Below, piece after piece: positions 1-10,255 of a stretch of 64,000 nt of DNA. The stretch spans positions 219,513,148-219,577,147 of the forward strand of contig CP136061.1 of assembly GCA_032622095.1 (NCBI GenBank), written 5' to 3'. The DNA is from Siphonodentalium dalli. Its lineage: Eukaryota > Mollusca > Scaphopoda > Gadilida > Siphonodentaliidae. Both the position numbers and the translations under genes were made by a program. A model generated the notes under the pieces. The model did not search any database. It was given only the letters and a program-made list of their open reading frames with translations, and was not told the origin of the DNA. Each line of letters begins with the position of its first letter. Position 1 is the first letter of the stretch.

Positions 1-478
1 CTCTACCCAGCCGACGATTTCAAGTCGATAGCTCTACCCGTTTCCGAGATCTGGTCTGCGCATGCGCGAAGCTGGCGTCGCACGGTCTCGGCGACCCGAT
101 AAAATTCGTATTCGGGGCAAGATACATTCACATACCAAATGTCAAGTCAATAGCTCCACCCGTTTCCGAGATCTCGTCTGCGCATGCGCGAAGCTGGCGT
201 CGCACGGGTTCGGCGACCCGATAAAATTCGTATCCGGGGCAAGATACATTCACATACCAAATTTCAAGTCGATAGCTCCACCCGTTTCCGAGATCTCGTC
301 TGCGCATGCGCGAAGCGGGCGCCGCACGGGCTCGCCAATACGACAACGTCCACCGCCTGGTCAAACTACACACACGTACCAAGTTTGGTCCCGATCGGTC
401 GAGAATCGTAGATTTGTATAAATGACAAACATACAGACATACAGACAAACAGACAGAGGTCTTCAAAATATATATGAG
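1..478 (-). mobile_element. HINE-like (Helentron-type non-autonomous) element, partial at window edge
   Basis: Read on the minus strand, the element begins at 478 (CTCATATATATTTTGAAGAC), runs through a CTGT/CTGTCTGT-rich microsatellite, then about three copies of a ~122-bp tandem unit (period seen from the repeated 'gatacattcacataccaaat' at 121 and 243). The 3' end lies outside the window. The layout (short AT-rich 5' end, CTGT microsatellite, ~120-160-bp tandem core, 3' hairpin and CTAG end) is known for Helentron-associated elements. The family assignment is inference. Short open frames through the repeat are by-products of its period. Confidence 0.6.
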
Positions 479-893
479 ACTAGCCGATGAGCCCGACGTT
501 GTCCGGGCTATTCAAAAACCAAATTTCAAGTCGATAGCTATTCAAAACCCAAATTTTCAAGTCGATAGCTCCACCCGTTTCCGAGATCTCGTCTGCGCAT
601 GCGCGAAAATGGCGTCGCACGGGCTCAGCGACCAGATAAAATTCGTATCCGGGGCAAGATACATTCACATACCAAATTTCAAGTCGATAGATCCACCCGT
701 TTCCGAGATCTCGTCTGCGCATGCACGAAGCGGGCACCGCACGGGCTCGCCAATACGACAACGACCACCGCCTGGTCAAACTACACACACGTACCAAGTT
801 TCGTCCCGATCGGTCGAGAATCGTAGATTTATATAAATGACAAACATACAGACATACAGACAAACAGACAGAGGTCTTCAAAATATATATGAG
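479..893 (-). mobile_element. HINE-like element, complete unit joined head-to-tail to the previous one
   Basis: On the minus strand it starts at 893 with the same CTCATATATATTTTG end preceded by a host T. It carries the CTGT microsatellite and about two ~122-bp core units, and ends at 479-510 with a hairpin (AGCCCGGAC/GTCGGGCT arms) followed by CTAGT. The next unit's 5' end follows at once at 478. The direct tail-to-head junction is what a rolling-circle transposon makes. No Rep/helicase frame is present, so it is non-autonomous. Confidence 0.65.
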
Positions 894-971
894 ATATGGC
901 ATAATAATAGAATATAGAAATGTTGGACGGTATTCGGTTGTTTCAATATGTCAGGCGGGTGGTAATAAGCC

Positions 972-1800
972 TCAGGCGGACTTGAATATTTCTAGGATCT
1001 TCTTAATAATAAAAACTGATAGATTTTTAACTGTCTTTTGATTTCGGGAGTTGAAAAGAGCGGCTAGTTTGTGAGTGTTGGGTCTCTGGTAGTAGTAGGG
1101 TTTTAGGTATTTTATTCTAAGTTCATTAAGTTCCCTACATTTCATTACCATGTGATATTCGTCGCCGATTTCAAGATTACATAGTGTGCAAATTCTGTCT
1201 GAGTAATCCGTATTTGTCCAAGCACCATGTTCTATAGGGAGTTTGTGGTTTCTTGTCCGGAAGGCCATAATATAGTTAACTGATTTGTTATCATCTAGGG
1301 TTAGATAATTCTCTGTTTCAAAGTTTGGCTTTATAATCCGGTAAAATGCGTACTTGCTTGATTTAGATATTGTGGTCCACCATTCTTGTATGTATACGTC
1401 GCGTAGTTTGCCAGAAATTGTGCGGTTAAAGCTTTTTATGCTTAGAACTTGTTGGTTGGTCCAGACAATACTCATACCGAGGCAGTTAAGGGTATCTCGA
1501 ATACCAATAATCAATGAATTATTAAAAACATTATCACAATATAAACAATACATAACATAATACAACATAAGAGGTAATCTATTAGTCGGCATAGAGATTA
1601 GCTTAGCCCAGTACGAGAGAGAGAACGGGTCATTGTTATGGGACACATTCCAAATTCCCCATAAATGAAAGCATTCGGTGTGGACTTTTTCAGTTTAAGT
1701 GCGAATTTCAAGAACCATAATTCCAGTTTTTCAAAGCATGTTAGGTTTTCATAGCCCCACACCTCCGCTCCATAAGTCATGATTGGTACAATCGATTTTT
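972..1800 (-). mobile_element. LINE ORF2 3'-terminal fragment (degenerate)
   Basis: Two minus-strand frames (1598-1780 and 972-1646) read as the extreme C-terminal part of a non-LTR retrotransposon polyprotein. They carry a 'TYGAEVWGYENL' thumb motif, then about 150 residues later a zinc-knuckle-like Cys-x2-Cys...His-x4-Cys motif (CTLCNLEIGDEYHMVMKC). The two parts are offset by a frameshift near 1600-1640. Similarity stops at about 1800, next to a run of 15 G, so the copy is 5'-truncated: the reverse transcriptase core and endonuclease are missing. It lies in the same orientation as the larger LINE at 3244-5945 but is a different subfamily by motif sequence. It cannot make a functional protein. 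Confidence 0.8.
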
Positions 1801-1945
1801 CGTTGGGAATGTGATTTGGGGGGGGGGGGGGGCTAACCCCGGGATTCTCGAAAGGGTCGAATGACCCTTTCCCTAACCCCTCATTTTTTTGCCTTTAATT
1901 TGATAACACAAAAAAAAAGAAAGAAAAAAAAGAAGCAATTTAGGT

Positions 1946-2542
1946 TTATCTTTTCTTCGTCTTTTTCTTTTTGGGCCTCTTCGCCGGTGGTGGTGCAGAC
2001 GAAGAGGCATCCGAGGGAGAGGTATAGCTCGTGCTGCTGGTGTCGGTCTTCTTTCCTGACTTCCCCCTCCGGTACTGGATGTCCCCATCCACTATCCTGT
2101 ATACGAGGTCAGACGGTACACCAGCGTCTGCTGCTGTGTATATTGTTTCGTTACACAGCAGCTCGCTGTCTGCCTTGGTTATGGTGTATCTTTGGTCTTT
2201 AGCTTCCGCCGCGTGTACTCGGCTGTCAAAGGCTTCTCTTAATAGATGGAGCTGCTCTTCTCTGTCTGGTGGTTCACCCTCCCTGGTGGTGGAGCTGGGG
2301 GACACCGGGATGTGATGGTACTCCGGTGTCTGTGGTGGCAAGCTGTCCAGTTCCACCTCGAAGCAGGCGGCAGGAACAGCAGGGGTGGTTTCCTGCTCCC
2401 TTCTTCCGCTTGCCTCGACGACGACAGCAGGGACCTCCGGCAGATCAACGGAGTCCCTGCTAGCTGGTGCGATGTCCAAAACCGTCTCACTGGCGTTAAG
2501 CACGGGGGCAGCTGCACCCGGAGGCGCGGCCACACGACTCAC
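1946..2542 (-). CDS. Unrecognised GC-rich reading frame without ATG; possible last exon or decayed gene
   Basis: A 198-codon frame on the minus strand with no methionine. The frame opens just after an in-frame TGA, and its first codon (GTG at 2542) lies inside CACAG|GTGAGT, so a splice acceptor (or a fortuitous donor) sits at the start. The product begins Ala/Pro-rich and acidic, has a hydrophilic middle (about residues 95-150) with ordinary composition, and ends in a basic tail (AKRPKKKKTKKR) like a nuclear localisation signal. The region is clearly more GC-rich than its surroundings, suggesting a different origin or coding constraint. I do not recognise a domain. It could be a terminal exon, a transposon-encoded protein or a pseudogene. 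No AATAAA follows; only a long A/T-rich tract does (1905-1935). Confidence 0.35.
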   Translation of the reverse strand: MSRVAAPPGAAAPVLNASETVLDIAPASRDSVDLPEVPAVVVEASGRREQETTPAVPAACFEVELDSLPPQTPEYHHIPVSPSSTTREGEPPDREEQLHLLREAFDSRVHAAEAKDQRYTITKADSELLCNETIYTAADAGVPSDLVYRIVDGDIQYRRGKSGKKTDTSSTSYTSPSDASSSAPPPAKRPKKKKTKKR

Positions 2543-2887
2543 CTGTGCTCAACGCTCTGATAACAGAGGAACTAATCAGATCGAAGCAAGCACGACCTAC
2601 TATGGGGGGTTTGGGAAATCTCCCGTCCGAAATTCAACACAGAGAGTCAAATAACCCCTGTTAGACTGGAGATTCCAGCTAACAATGTCCGTAATTTGAG
2701 ATCTCTCTATTGCTGCTAACGCGGCGTCAGGGATTAGCTCCATTGTCCGTCGCACTAAGCCTAATCCAAAACCGTCTCACTCGCCGGCATCAGCACGAGG
2801 GCGGTTGCTTCCAATTAAGGTTACAGACCGCTCAAATCACTCGTACCGACGCTCTAGCAAACGAGGAACTAATTAAGCCAAATGACA
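2474..2887 (+). repeat. Diverged direct repeat pair (~289-bp spacing)
   Basis: The stretch beginning 'tccaaaaccgtctcact' at about 2474 recurs at about 2764, each followed by related GC-rich sequence and by 'gaggaactaat'. The first copy overlaps the N-terminal part of the ATG-less frame at 1946-2542; the second has lost any long frame. This reads as an old tandem duplication. Confidence 0.6.
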
Positions 2888-2889
2888 TC

Positions 2890-2950
2890 TGACTTGTTCG
2901 CTCCACCCGCTGCCAGAGACCTTTTCGCTCCACTCTCCTGCCAGAGTCGA
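2890..2950 (+). repeat. Two tandem copies of a LINE tail motif, inverted relative to the LINE
   Basis: 'TTCGCTCCAC..CTGCCAGAG' occurs twice in a row, about 33 bp apart. The reverse complement of the same motif lies inside the LINE coding remnant at 3276-3308, where it encodes 'LFAPLSAR'. So a short piece of LINE-type sequence exists in both orientations within 400 bp. Confidence 0.6.
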
Positions 2951-3243
2951 TTTTTCGTAGATCTCCAGGATACTTGTTATAGTGAGCTTATTATAACGGG
3001 CTTTATTGAGTAATGCGTACATCGCGTACACCGACGAGCCTGCAAAAATATCGCCGGCAAGGTGTGATCGTCGCGCCGATAGTCTGTATTAATTAAATAA
3101 CAGTTTTCCCGGCTCCCGTTTGCAATGTTGTTTTAGCATGTCGCTAAACGAGTTTCACATGAGTCGTCATCAGATGAGCGATTTTCATGTTCACTCAGTG
3201 ACATAGTAGTAAACTGTTATTCGTATTGAGCGACCGAATTGAG

Positions 3244-3879
3244 CTATAAAAACCCCATGTCTCTCCACAGTTGATCATCTCTGGCGGAGAGTGGAGCGAA
3301 CAGGTCGTGATTGCAAAGTGAGATGCTCCCCTCATACAAGTTATGTTTCCACAGAATGGGGATAATATCTCCCAGAAATACAAAAGGAGGGCGATTATAC
3401 AGTAAGTACCCGTGAATATTGAACAAAAATATTCGAAGAGCTTCTCGATGTGTGTAAGGTAAATTGATCAGGGTACCCATGAAAAAGAGTTTCTTTTTCT
3501 CAATTTCTACTCTCAGTGGGTTGAGACCCAAAAGGGACAGGACAATTTCCGTGCTGGTCCTTGTCGGTAAACACTGAATTGTTTTGAGACACATGCGGTA
3601 AGTTCGTTCTAGTTGCAGGAAATTTGCTTCTGATAGCCGATACCACATCTCACAGCCATATAAAGCTTTTGGCAGAACAACATGCTTTAGTATGATCAGC
3701 TGAGATATAGGTGATAGATATTTTGTGGTGGCCGACCTGCACGCACCGAAAGAGGTTTTACGCATTAGTTCACATGCTCTGTCTATATTTGGCTGACGAT
3801 CGGACTTCTGGTTTTGGGGTATCCCAAGATGTACCACGCTCTCCACTTCTTTGGGTTTGTTTTCGCCGAGTTTCCACAT
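3244..3879 (-). pseudogene. LINE ORF2 C-terminal (thumb/connection) remnant
   Basis: A 211-codon frame following the reverse transcriptase core. It carries the 'LPKALYGCEMW' motif typical of the region after the polymerase domain in LINE ORF2 proteins, followed by helical, leucine-rich sequence. It ends shortly after 'LFAPLSAR'; the zinc-knuckle seen in the other LINE fragment (972-1800) is not present here, so the 3' end is either short or lost. It is in a different frame from the upstream reverse transcriptase piece, which marks a frameshift near 3880-3930. Non-functional as it stands. Confidence 0.75.
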
Positions 3880-3929
3880 CGGGCTGTCTCGAGTTTTCCT
3901 TCAGTGATATTATTTTGTCCCGAAGACAA

Positions 3930-4984
3930 CTACCTCGCTTTGGAAAAAGAGAACTCGAATTTCCAAATAATACTGTAGTTGTGGCATGTGGTTAGCATTT
4001 TCTTCAAGCCCCCTTCAGAATAAGATAACAAACATATATCATCGGCAGTGGTAGGACTACTGCAAGAGACAGCTTCGATGTGAAGACCTTCTGGTGCGTC
4101 GGATAAAGTATCTTGGAGGTCATCGATACTGACAAGGTACAGAAAAGGTGACATGACGGTGCCTTGTCTAGTCCCTGGTTCTACATCAAGTGACTCAGAA
4201 TGGAGACCGTTGTATCTGACAACACTCTTCATATCGGTGTGCATGTCCGCAATAACTCTGAGTATATGGCCCGCGAGACCTTTTCTGTGCAATTTATATA
4301 TCAAGCCATCATGCCAAACGCGATCGAAAGCCTTTCGAGAGTCTAGAAAGCGGCATATACTGCAGAGCTATTACTGAGTGCAAACTCTATGCTTTCCTGC
4401 AAAAAGAAAGATGTTACATTGCAACCGACACCCTTCTGGAAGCCATTTTGAAGATTGTTCGGGAAATTTTTAAAGAGCGCCGAGTGCAGAAGCCTATCGA
4501 GGAGAATTGTTTCAAATAATTTATAAGTGACTGGTAGCAGTGTGACTGCCCTATAGCTATCGGGATTTCGATAGGCTTCGGGTCCCCTTTATAGAAATAT
4601 AGGGACTATTACCCCAACGTTCATGTCCCCGGGTATGAATTCAAAGTTCAGCATGGATGAAAATAACTTTCCAAGGACATCATATAGTTTGGGTGGACTG
4701 TGTATCAAATGCTCATTCACGATCTGAGTGAGCCCTCCAACTTTCTGCCTGTTCATATTTTGAATACAAGACCTAATTTCATTGGTAGATACGGGGTGAC
4801 AGAATTCAAAATCAGATACTAAGTCCACAGTATTGGGAGTTTTCAGCTGTTTGACAGTGTTAGCAATGTAAACTTCAAACTTGGGGTCACTATGGTTACC
4901 ACTTTTAAAGAGATTTTGGAAATAGCCCATCCAGCCGTTAACTATATCCCCAGGATCCCTGCACATGAGGTAGCCGAATTTCAT
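3930..4984 (-). pseudogene. LINE reverse transcriptase core, frameshifted
   Basis: Reverse transcriptase motifs are visible in the expected order. 'SYRAVTLLPVTYKLFE' and 'NGFQKGVG' lie at about 4580-4430. The motif A region 'FLDSRKAFDRVWHDGL' lies at about 4365-4310, motif B 'GTRQGTVMSPFLY' near 4170-4130, and motif C 'TADDICLLS' near 4055-4020 with the two catalytic aspartates kept. A one-base shift separates '..VYAAF' from 'LDSRKAFD' near 4360, and a stop follows the 4589-4984 frame. The domain would copy element RNA into DNA at a nicked target site; this copy cannot. Two of the three catalytic motifs look canonical, so decay is moderate. Confidence 0.85.
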
Positions 4985-5022
4985 TTCAGAGCCTTGGTTA
5001 ATACCATATTTTATATTGCTCT

Positions 5023-5931
5023 TTATGGCTTTCCAGAAAGATGCCTGGTCATATTGTGCATAATATTCAATTCTTTTCTCAGTTTGAACTTTAAGGGATT
5101 TGACTGACGCTCGGTGGCATCGACGAAATTTACGTTTGGAATCTCTAATAGCACGAAAACATTAGTTAGGTAGATCTGTTGGACGCCCCTTAGATATCCA
5201 GAACCTCCTACATGTCGCATACGTTTATGAAGAGCTTTCAAATCCGCATTCCAATATGATTTAATGTTGCGTTTGTGTGTCCTTCTAGGACTTGCTTTCT
5301 TTGCAGCATTGATGAGAATGTCAATCACCCTGGTGTATAACGCAACAATGTCGGATTTACTGGATATCGTTGTGTCCAACAGACGACTGGTAACATTAAC
5401 ATCTAGCTTTGACCATGGAATAAATGCTATAATATTGATATTTTCGTCACGGGGCAGTCTTGATATATCAAGGGATATTGAGCACAAAATTGGTCTATGA
5501 TTGGATGTGTTTAGCGAATCATCATCCAATATATGGACACGTTTAACCATGTCTGATTTACACCTATGAGTTACAATGTGGTCGATCATGGATGTAGAAA
5601 CGCTGGTGTTATATGGAACATATGTATGATCTGGGCCTTCGCATATATCACAAGTTGCGAGTGACACCAGCCCATTTGAATCAAGGAAGTTTTCGAAGTA
5701 AGAGGACCTCTGGTCACGTTTTGGATTCAATATAATTGTTTCCGTCCGCTTTACTTGTAGGTGAGCATTGCAATCTCCCATGATAATAACAATACCCTGT
5801 GGCGAGTATTCAGACACTAGATCAGCGAGGATATTTAGACATGCTATGAAATCTGGTTCAGGGTAATTTGTGTTTGGGAGATATACCTGGAAGAAATGAA
5901 CATATTCACTGTTGTCAATCTGAAGCCTCAA
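5023..5931 (-). pseudogene. LINE APE-like endonuclease domain
   Basis: A 302-codon frame of the exonuclease-endonuclease-phosphatase fold. Signature motifs are 'GDCNAHL' (residues about 52-58), 'SMIDHIVTH' (about 114-122) and 'TSNHRPI' (about 142-148). In active enzymes the last motif normally reads S-D-H; here the aspartate is asparagine, which fits a dead copy. Residues from about 150 to 300 form the linker to the reverse transcriptase. An upstream in-frame TGA and the absence of the first conserved endonuclease strand show 5' truncation. The enzyme would nick target DNA to prime reverse transcription. Confidence 0.8.
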
Positions 5932-5945
5932 TTCTACGATGAAGA

Positions 5946-6417
5946 ATCTTCACTAACAATGACTAAATTATAAGATATTTCTAATTTGTGTAACACCAGT
6001 ATCAGTTGAACTTGAAGCACGTGTATCTTGGCACTAATGTATACTTTCTTGACCGACCACACAGAGATCACATTGTCAACTTACTTTCAAAGGTCGTATT
6101 TTATTCATTTTCGTGTTTAATTTAGTTTGAACAATAAGCAATAATAACCATTAGACCACTACAATGTACTCAGTTTACGGAAAACTTATTTTGACTAATG
6201 TCTCCTTGTATAAAAAATTAGATTTGTTATAAAGAAACATCTAACTCTAAATCGAGGCACTCCCCAAATGTTCAATTCAATATTATAACGATTTAGACAA
6301 TAAGTCCGAGGGATCGACTGTCATGAAGGTTGAATAAACTTCATTAACCCCGTTTTTTCTTCTTAAGGTATATATATTAAACGTCATTAATCGTGGTTGC
6401 TTCAGCATTATAGACAG
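5946..6417. other. AT-rich intergenic stretch, no gene seen
   Basis: No open frame with coding character, no clear repeat and no RNA-like fold was recognised between the truncated LINE and the MITE. Confidence 0.5.
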
Positions 6418-6922
6418 TTAAAGGCACGGTTGGCATTAATTGTCGAAAATATTCATATTTGTTCCAAACACCGTAAACAGAAAAACATTAAAACGCATAC
6501 AGTTTCGTTCATATATACCATGCTGACCATCGCGTAAACAGCATGCTATCATAAAGACTTACTATATTTTACATAAGCAAGAGCCTGATTGTGTTACAGA
6601 AGACAGCACAGTGTCACTGGCTAATCACACACAAATGATATAAACGCTCTTTATTAGTTCCATATCAGGAATTCAGCAACAAATAACGCTCTTTATGTTT
6701 ACCATCATAATATAAACAAACACCAGAAAAGTTACTTTTTATGCTTTTGTTTACATAACAATGGTCAAACAAATGACAATAACATACGGTTTGTGCGATA
6801 TTTCTTATTTGTATACGGACAAAGTCTGTCTACATTTTGATGTTCTTTCTGTTTGTGGCGGTTTCTGATGGGTGGAAATATTTTCACAGGATACCCACCG
6901 CCAAGGCCAACCGTACCTTTAA
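6418..6922 (+). mobile_element. TTAA-flanked MITE, copy A
   Basis: Bounded by TTAA at 6418-6421 and 6919-6922. The ends are inverted: AGGCACGGTTGGC on the left, and the right end reads AGGTACGGTTGGC in reverse complement (12 of 13). There is no coding capacity and several internal inverted segments. The TTAA target suggests mobilisation by a piggyBac-type transposase, but the inverted repeats are not the classical CCCT type, so the superfamily is inference. Copies are at 9751, 13715 and 42453 (inverted). Confidence 0.75.
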
Positions 6923-6948
6923 ACGCGATGTCATAACCTATAAATACT

Positions 6949-6951
<3 letters not shown>

Positions 6952-7018
<67 letters not shown>
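6952..7018. repeat. (AT)n microsatellite
   Basis: About 67 bp of uninterrupted AT dinucleotide, 29 bp downstream of MITE copy A. Confidence 0.98.
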
Positions 7019-7021
<3 letters not shown>

Positions 7022-8491
7022 TACAATTCATTCCGAAGCCACCAATACCTTTTTTTTTATTTCAACCGGTGTGTTTGTGCTCGATGTTTTCAACTGTATC
7101 CATCAGTTGAAAAGATGTACATTACCTGATGTACGTAACCAATTTTAAAGAGCGCTTGGAATTTAAAACTATTTATTCCATTTTTTAAATCAAGTTGAAT
7201 GTTATATTCGACAATCAACACCCAACATTCGAATACTAACTACACTACTTTCCTCTCAACTGACATCTCAACCAGGGACCACAACGAAAATAAACCATTT
7301 TTGACTTTCGTGTGTCATCCCTGGCGACTATATTCCATGTGAGCATTACTGTACATTCGAACCATCTTTTGCTCAGTATATGTCATTATCAAAATTCAAA
7401 CAATTAAGATAATTTAAATAAAACACACACTTTTATATTTTTATAATTTTATAAATGAGTGTACTTGTATAGCTTTTAATTATAATACTGTGATTTCCAG
7501 AATAAAACCAATCAATCAATCGACTGAGGCGATAAATAACACAAGAGTAACGTCCTCTGGGAGATCACTTTATAGCATATGTAAACATTGCCACTTCTGG
7601 CAGCAAATGTCGAAGTTTTCTGACAATTTGAGTGAACCGTATAACAAAACTGGCAGTTTTGGGGAATTGTATGACGTAGCGAATACCCGTCTGATCTCAT
7701 TCGTTGCTACAAGAAAATGCAGAATTTCCATTCGCGGCTTTCAACCCCGAGTGGAAATTACTTATTCCCTTGTAGTCAATAGTATGAGATAATTCGGGTA
7801 TTCAACCAAAACCCACAGGTATCCCCTATGTATCTTTATCAATCCGTATATACATATACTTGTATAATTGTATGGTTATATGGTCCATATGAGCCATGCC
7901 GTTTTAAGGCGTTTATCAATCAAGAACTCTAGCATTTTATATATGTTACTATGTCAACGATACTAATGTTGCTATCTGCCTTACTTGGGTCACAGATCAT
8001 GCTTGAGATTTGTCACATATCTTGCGCGGGTGTGTGGGAAACCACCCACCATGTCCAACCGGGCAACACAAAAATTAATCCACATAGCATTCCGATTCAA
8101 GGGTGGGATTGAGAAATAGAATGTTATTCACCTGTTAGCTTTTCTATTTTCGAAACCAAGCGTCTTTATTCGATGTATTAATCAATTGCGAGAATAAATT
8201 AACACATAAATCTGACGCAGTCGACACCCGGTTATATTTACACAAGGGGGTTTGAGGCCAGAAATATCTCCGCGAATGGTTCTCTATATTTTGGTGATTA
8301 TTTACACTAATGTTTGGGTAGAGGTTGGGACGTGATGTTTTGGCACATTGTATAAATTATGGGACAAACATTCGGGGAGTGACCTGTCAGCCCACGCGTG
8401 CCACTATCCTTTTGGTACATCGCGGGAAAAGCACGGTACAAGAGCTGGAAACTATGATACCAACACGAAAGCATAAGCAAATGATTCAAAC
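7019..8491. other. AT-rich stretch, no gene seen
   Basis: Only short open frames without coding character. No repeat structure stands out by eye. It forms the left flank of the tandem duplication. Confidence 0.5.
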
Positions 8492-9119
8492 GCGGAAACG
8501 CCAAAAATAAACGATTATGGGTGGCGCACTCGGGACGATGAAAACATCGATATAGATAGGTTAGATTATAAACATCGTTGGTACCGAGCTCTCTCAGCGT
8601 CGCGATCAACCCACGGATTCGGACGATGTTCAAACACCCACTGTCTGCCAGATGCTTGCGAATTTCCAGAAAGGAGTATACATTGTTAATTTCGACAACA
8701 ATACTTGTTTTGTGAAATTAGCCACACGTTCGTGTAACTTGTAACGTGTGTTATTGCTATGGAGATGTAATTGGTAGGAAAAGTCACGTGATTTCAAGTC
8801 GCCAGATCTAGTTTAAGGAGTCGATTACTTAGGGCATTACTGTAGTCATGTGCCACGCAAATATTCCCTAAAGTGTATAAAAAAAACCCGTCGTCGTTCT
8901 TTTATTCTTTTACGAAAATAACATTTAACCAATTTCGAATTATTATACATATTTGACACCTCATGCCAGTCATAATAAAACCTGTTTATATTATACTTTG
9001 TACATCTGTGTTTGAATATATATTTGTTGTAGGGAGCGAAGGTTTACCCAATTTTACAGAACTTGTCCTCCAATCCCTTATATTTATGTATTAATACATT
9101 CATTATACATGACAATAAA

Positions 9120-9750
9120 TGTGTTTAAATCAAATCAGGGGTCGGTGCATTGATGGTGATTGAGGTCCTAACTTCAACAAGGAGCGTCAAAGCAAAACTT
9201 ATTTCCAGTTGGTAACCCAGACAGATGCTGGAGCTGCCAGGGTCGGTGCCAATGTCAAGGACACACAGCATTAAATTTCCGACCGAATAATAACTTATGT
9301 CATTATGATTCATTGTGAAGAGAGGGGTCACACCTGCAACACGAAGTGTCCAATCAAAATTTATTATAAGTACTTAAGATTTAAATCCAGACGGATACTG
9401 GAGCTGCCAGGTCGGTGTCAAATTTAGAACAATTGTCCTTCTGCAGGATAAAGTAACCGACTGCAGAGTAACTTGTCGTGTTGACCCTCAAACTATTTAA
9501 TATGAATTTTCCCCATATATGCTATGTGTGTGTGCTGATTGTACACTGAGGCTGCCAGTTATCGGTGTCATTATGGACAAGGGGTCCTACATGCAGTAGG
9601 ACGTGTCCAATCATAACTTATTATAAGTACTCAAGCGGCTAACCCATACATCTACTGGGGCTGCCCGGGGTCGGTGCCAATAATATGGATACGTGTTCTT
9701 CTGCAGAATGAGGGAGTCCTACCTGCAACAGAAAGTTCCAATCAAACGTA
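9120..9750 (+). repeat. Diverged tandem array (also at 13082-13714)
   Basis: The phrases 'gctgccagggtcggtgcc', 'gtccaatcaaa', 'ttattataagtac' and 'cttctgcag' recur in the same order at irregular spacing of about 110-170 bp. The units are strongly diverged, so the array is much older than the duplication that contains it. Confidence 0.6.
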
Positions 9751-10255
9751 TTAAAGGAACGGGCGGTGTTCGTTGCAGAAATATTCATATTTGTTCAAAT
9801 CGCCATCAACAGAAGGAATATTAAAATATATATAGTTTTGTTCATATGCCAAAAATAATCAGCGCGTAAATAGTATATTGTCGTCAAGACGTACGCTGGT
9901 GTACGTAAACAAGAACATGCTCGTGTTACAGAAGTTTTGCTTCTGTTTACATAACACAGCTCAATTATATTGGTTAATCACACACACATGATATAAACGC
10001 TCTTTATTATTTCTATATCAGGAAAACAGTAACAAATCCGGATCTAAACAAAAGCCAGGTTATGTTACGTTTTTTGCTTTTGTTTACATAACAACGGAAA
10101 CAGATTTGACAATAACATACTGTTTATACCATATTTCTGATTGGTATAAGAACAAGGTCTGCCTATATTTTACTATTCTTTCTGTTTATGGCGGTTTTTG
10201 ACGGAGGTGAATATTTTAACAGCATATCCACCGCCAACGCCGCCCGTATCTTTAA
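9751..10255 (+). mobile_element. TTAA MITE, copy B
   Basis: TTAA at 9751-9754 and 10252-10255, with ends AGGAACGGGCGG and (reverse complement) AGATACGGGCGGC. Similar in length and internal layout to copy A but diverged, especially at the ends, so it is a distinct subfamily. Confidence 0.75.

Larger units (their letters stand above)
3244..5945 (-). mobile_element. Decayed non-LTR retrotransposon (LINE) with endonuclease and reverse transcriptase
   Basis: The minus strand carries, in order, an APE-type endonuclease (5931 down to about 5250), a linker, a reverse transcriptase core (about 4984 to 3930) and a C-terminal region (3879 to 3244). Frameshifts and stops break it into at least four frames, but motif order and spacing are intact. 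The N-terminal start of the endonuclease is missing at about 5945, so the copy is 5'-truncated. The element moves by target-primed reverse transcription; this copy is dead. The clade is not assigned. Confidence 0.85.

Noticed and set aside
128-902. Minus-strand frames rich in 'CLSVCLYVCH'
   Set aside because: Translation of the CTGT microsatellite and HINE core units.
2031-2654. Several plus-strand frames of 64-104 codons
   Set aside because: Shadows of the GC-rich minus-strand frame; GC-rich DNA has few stops.
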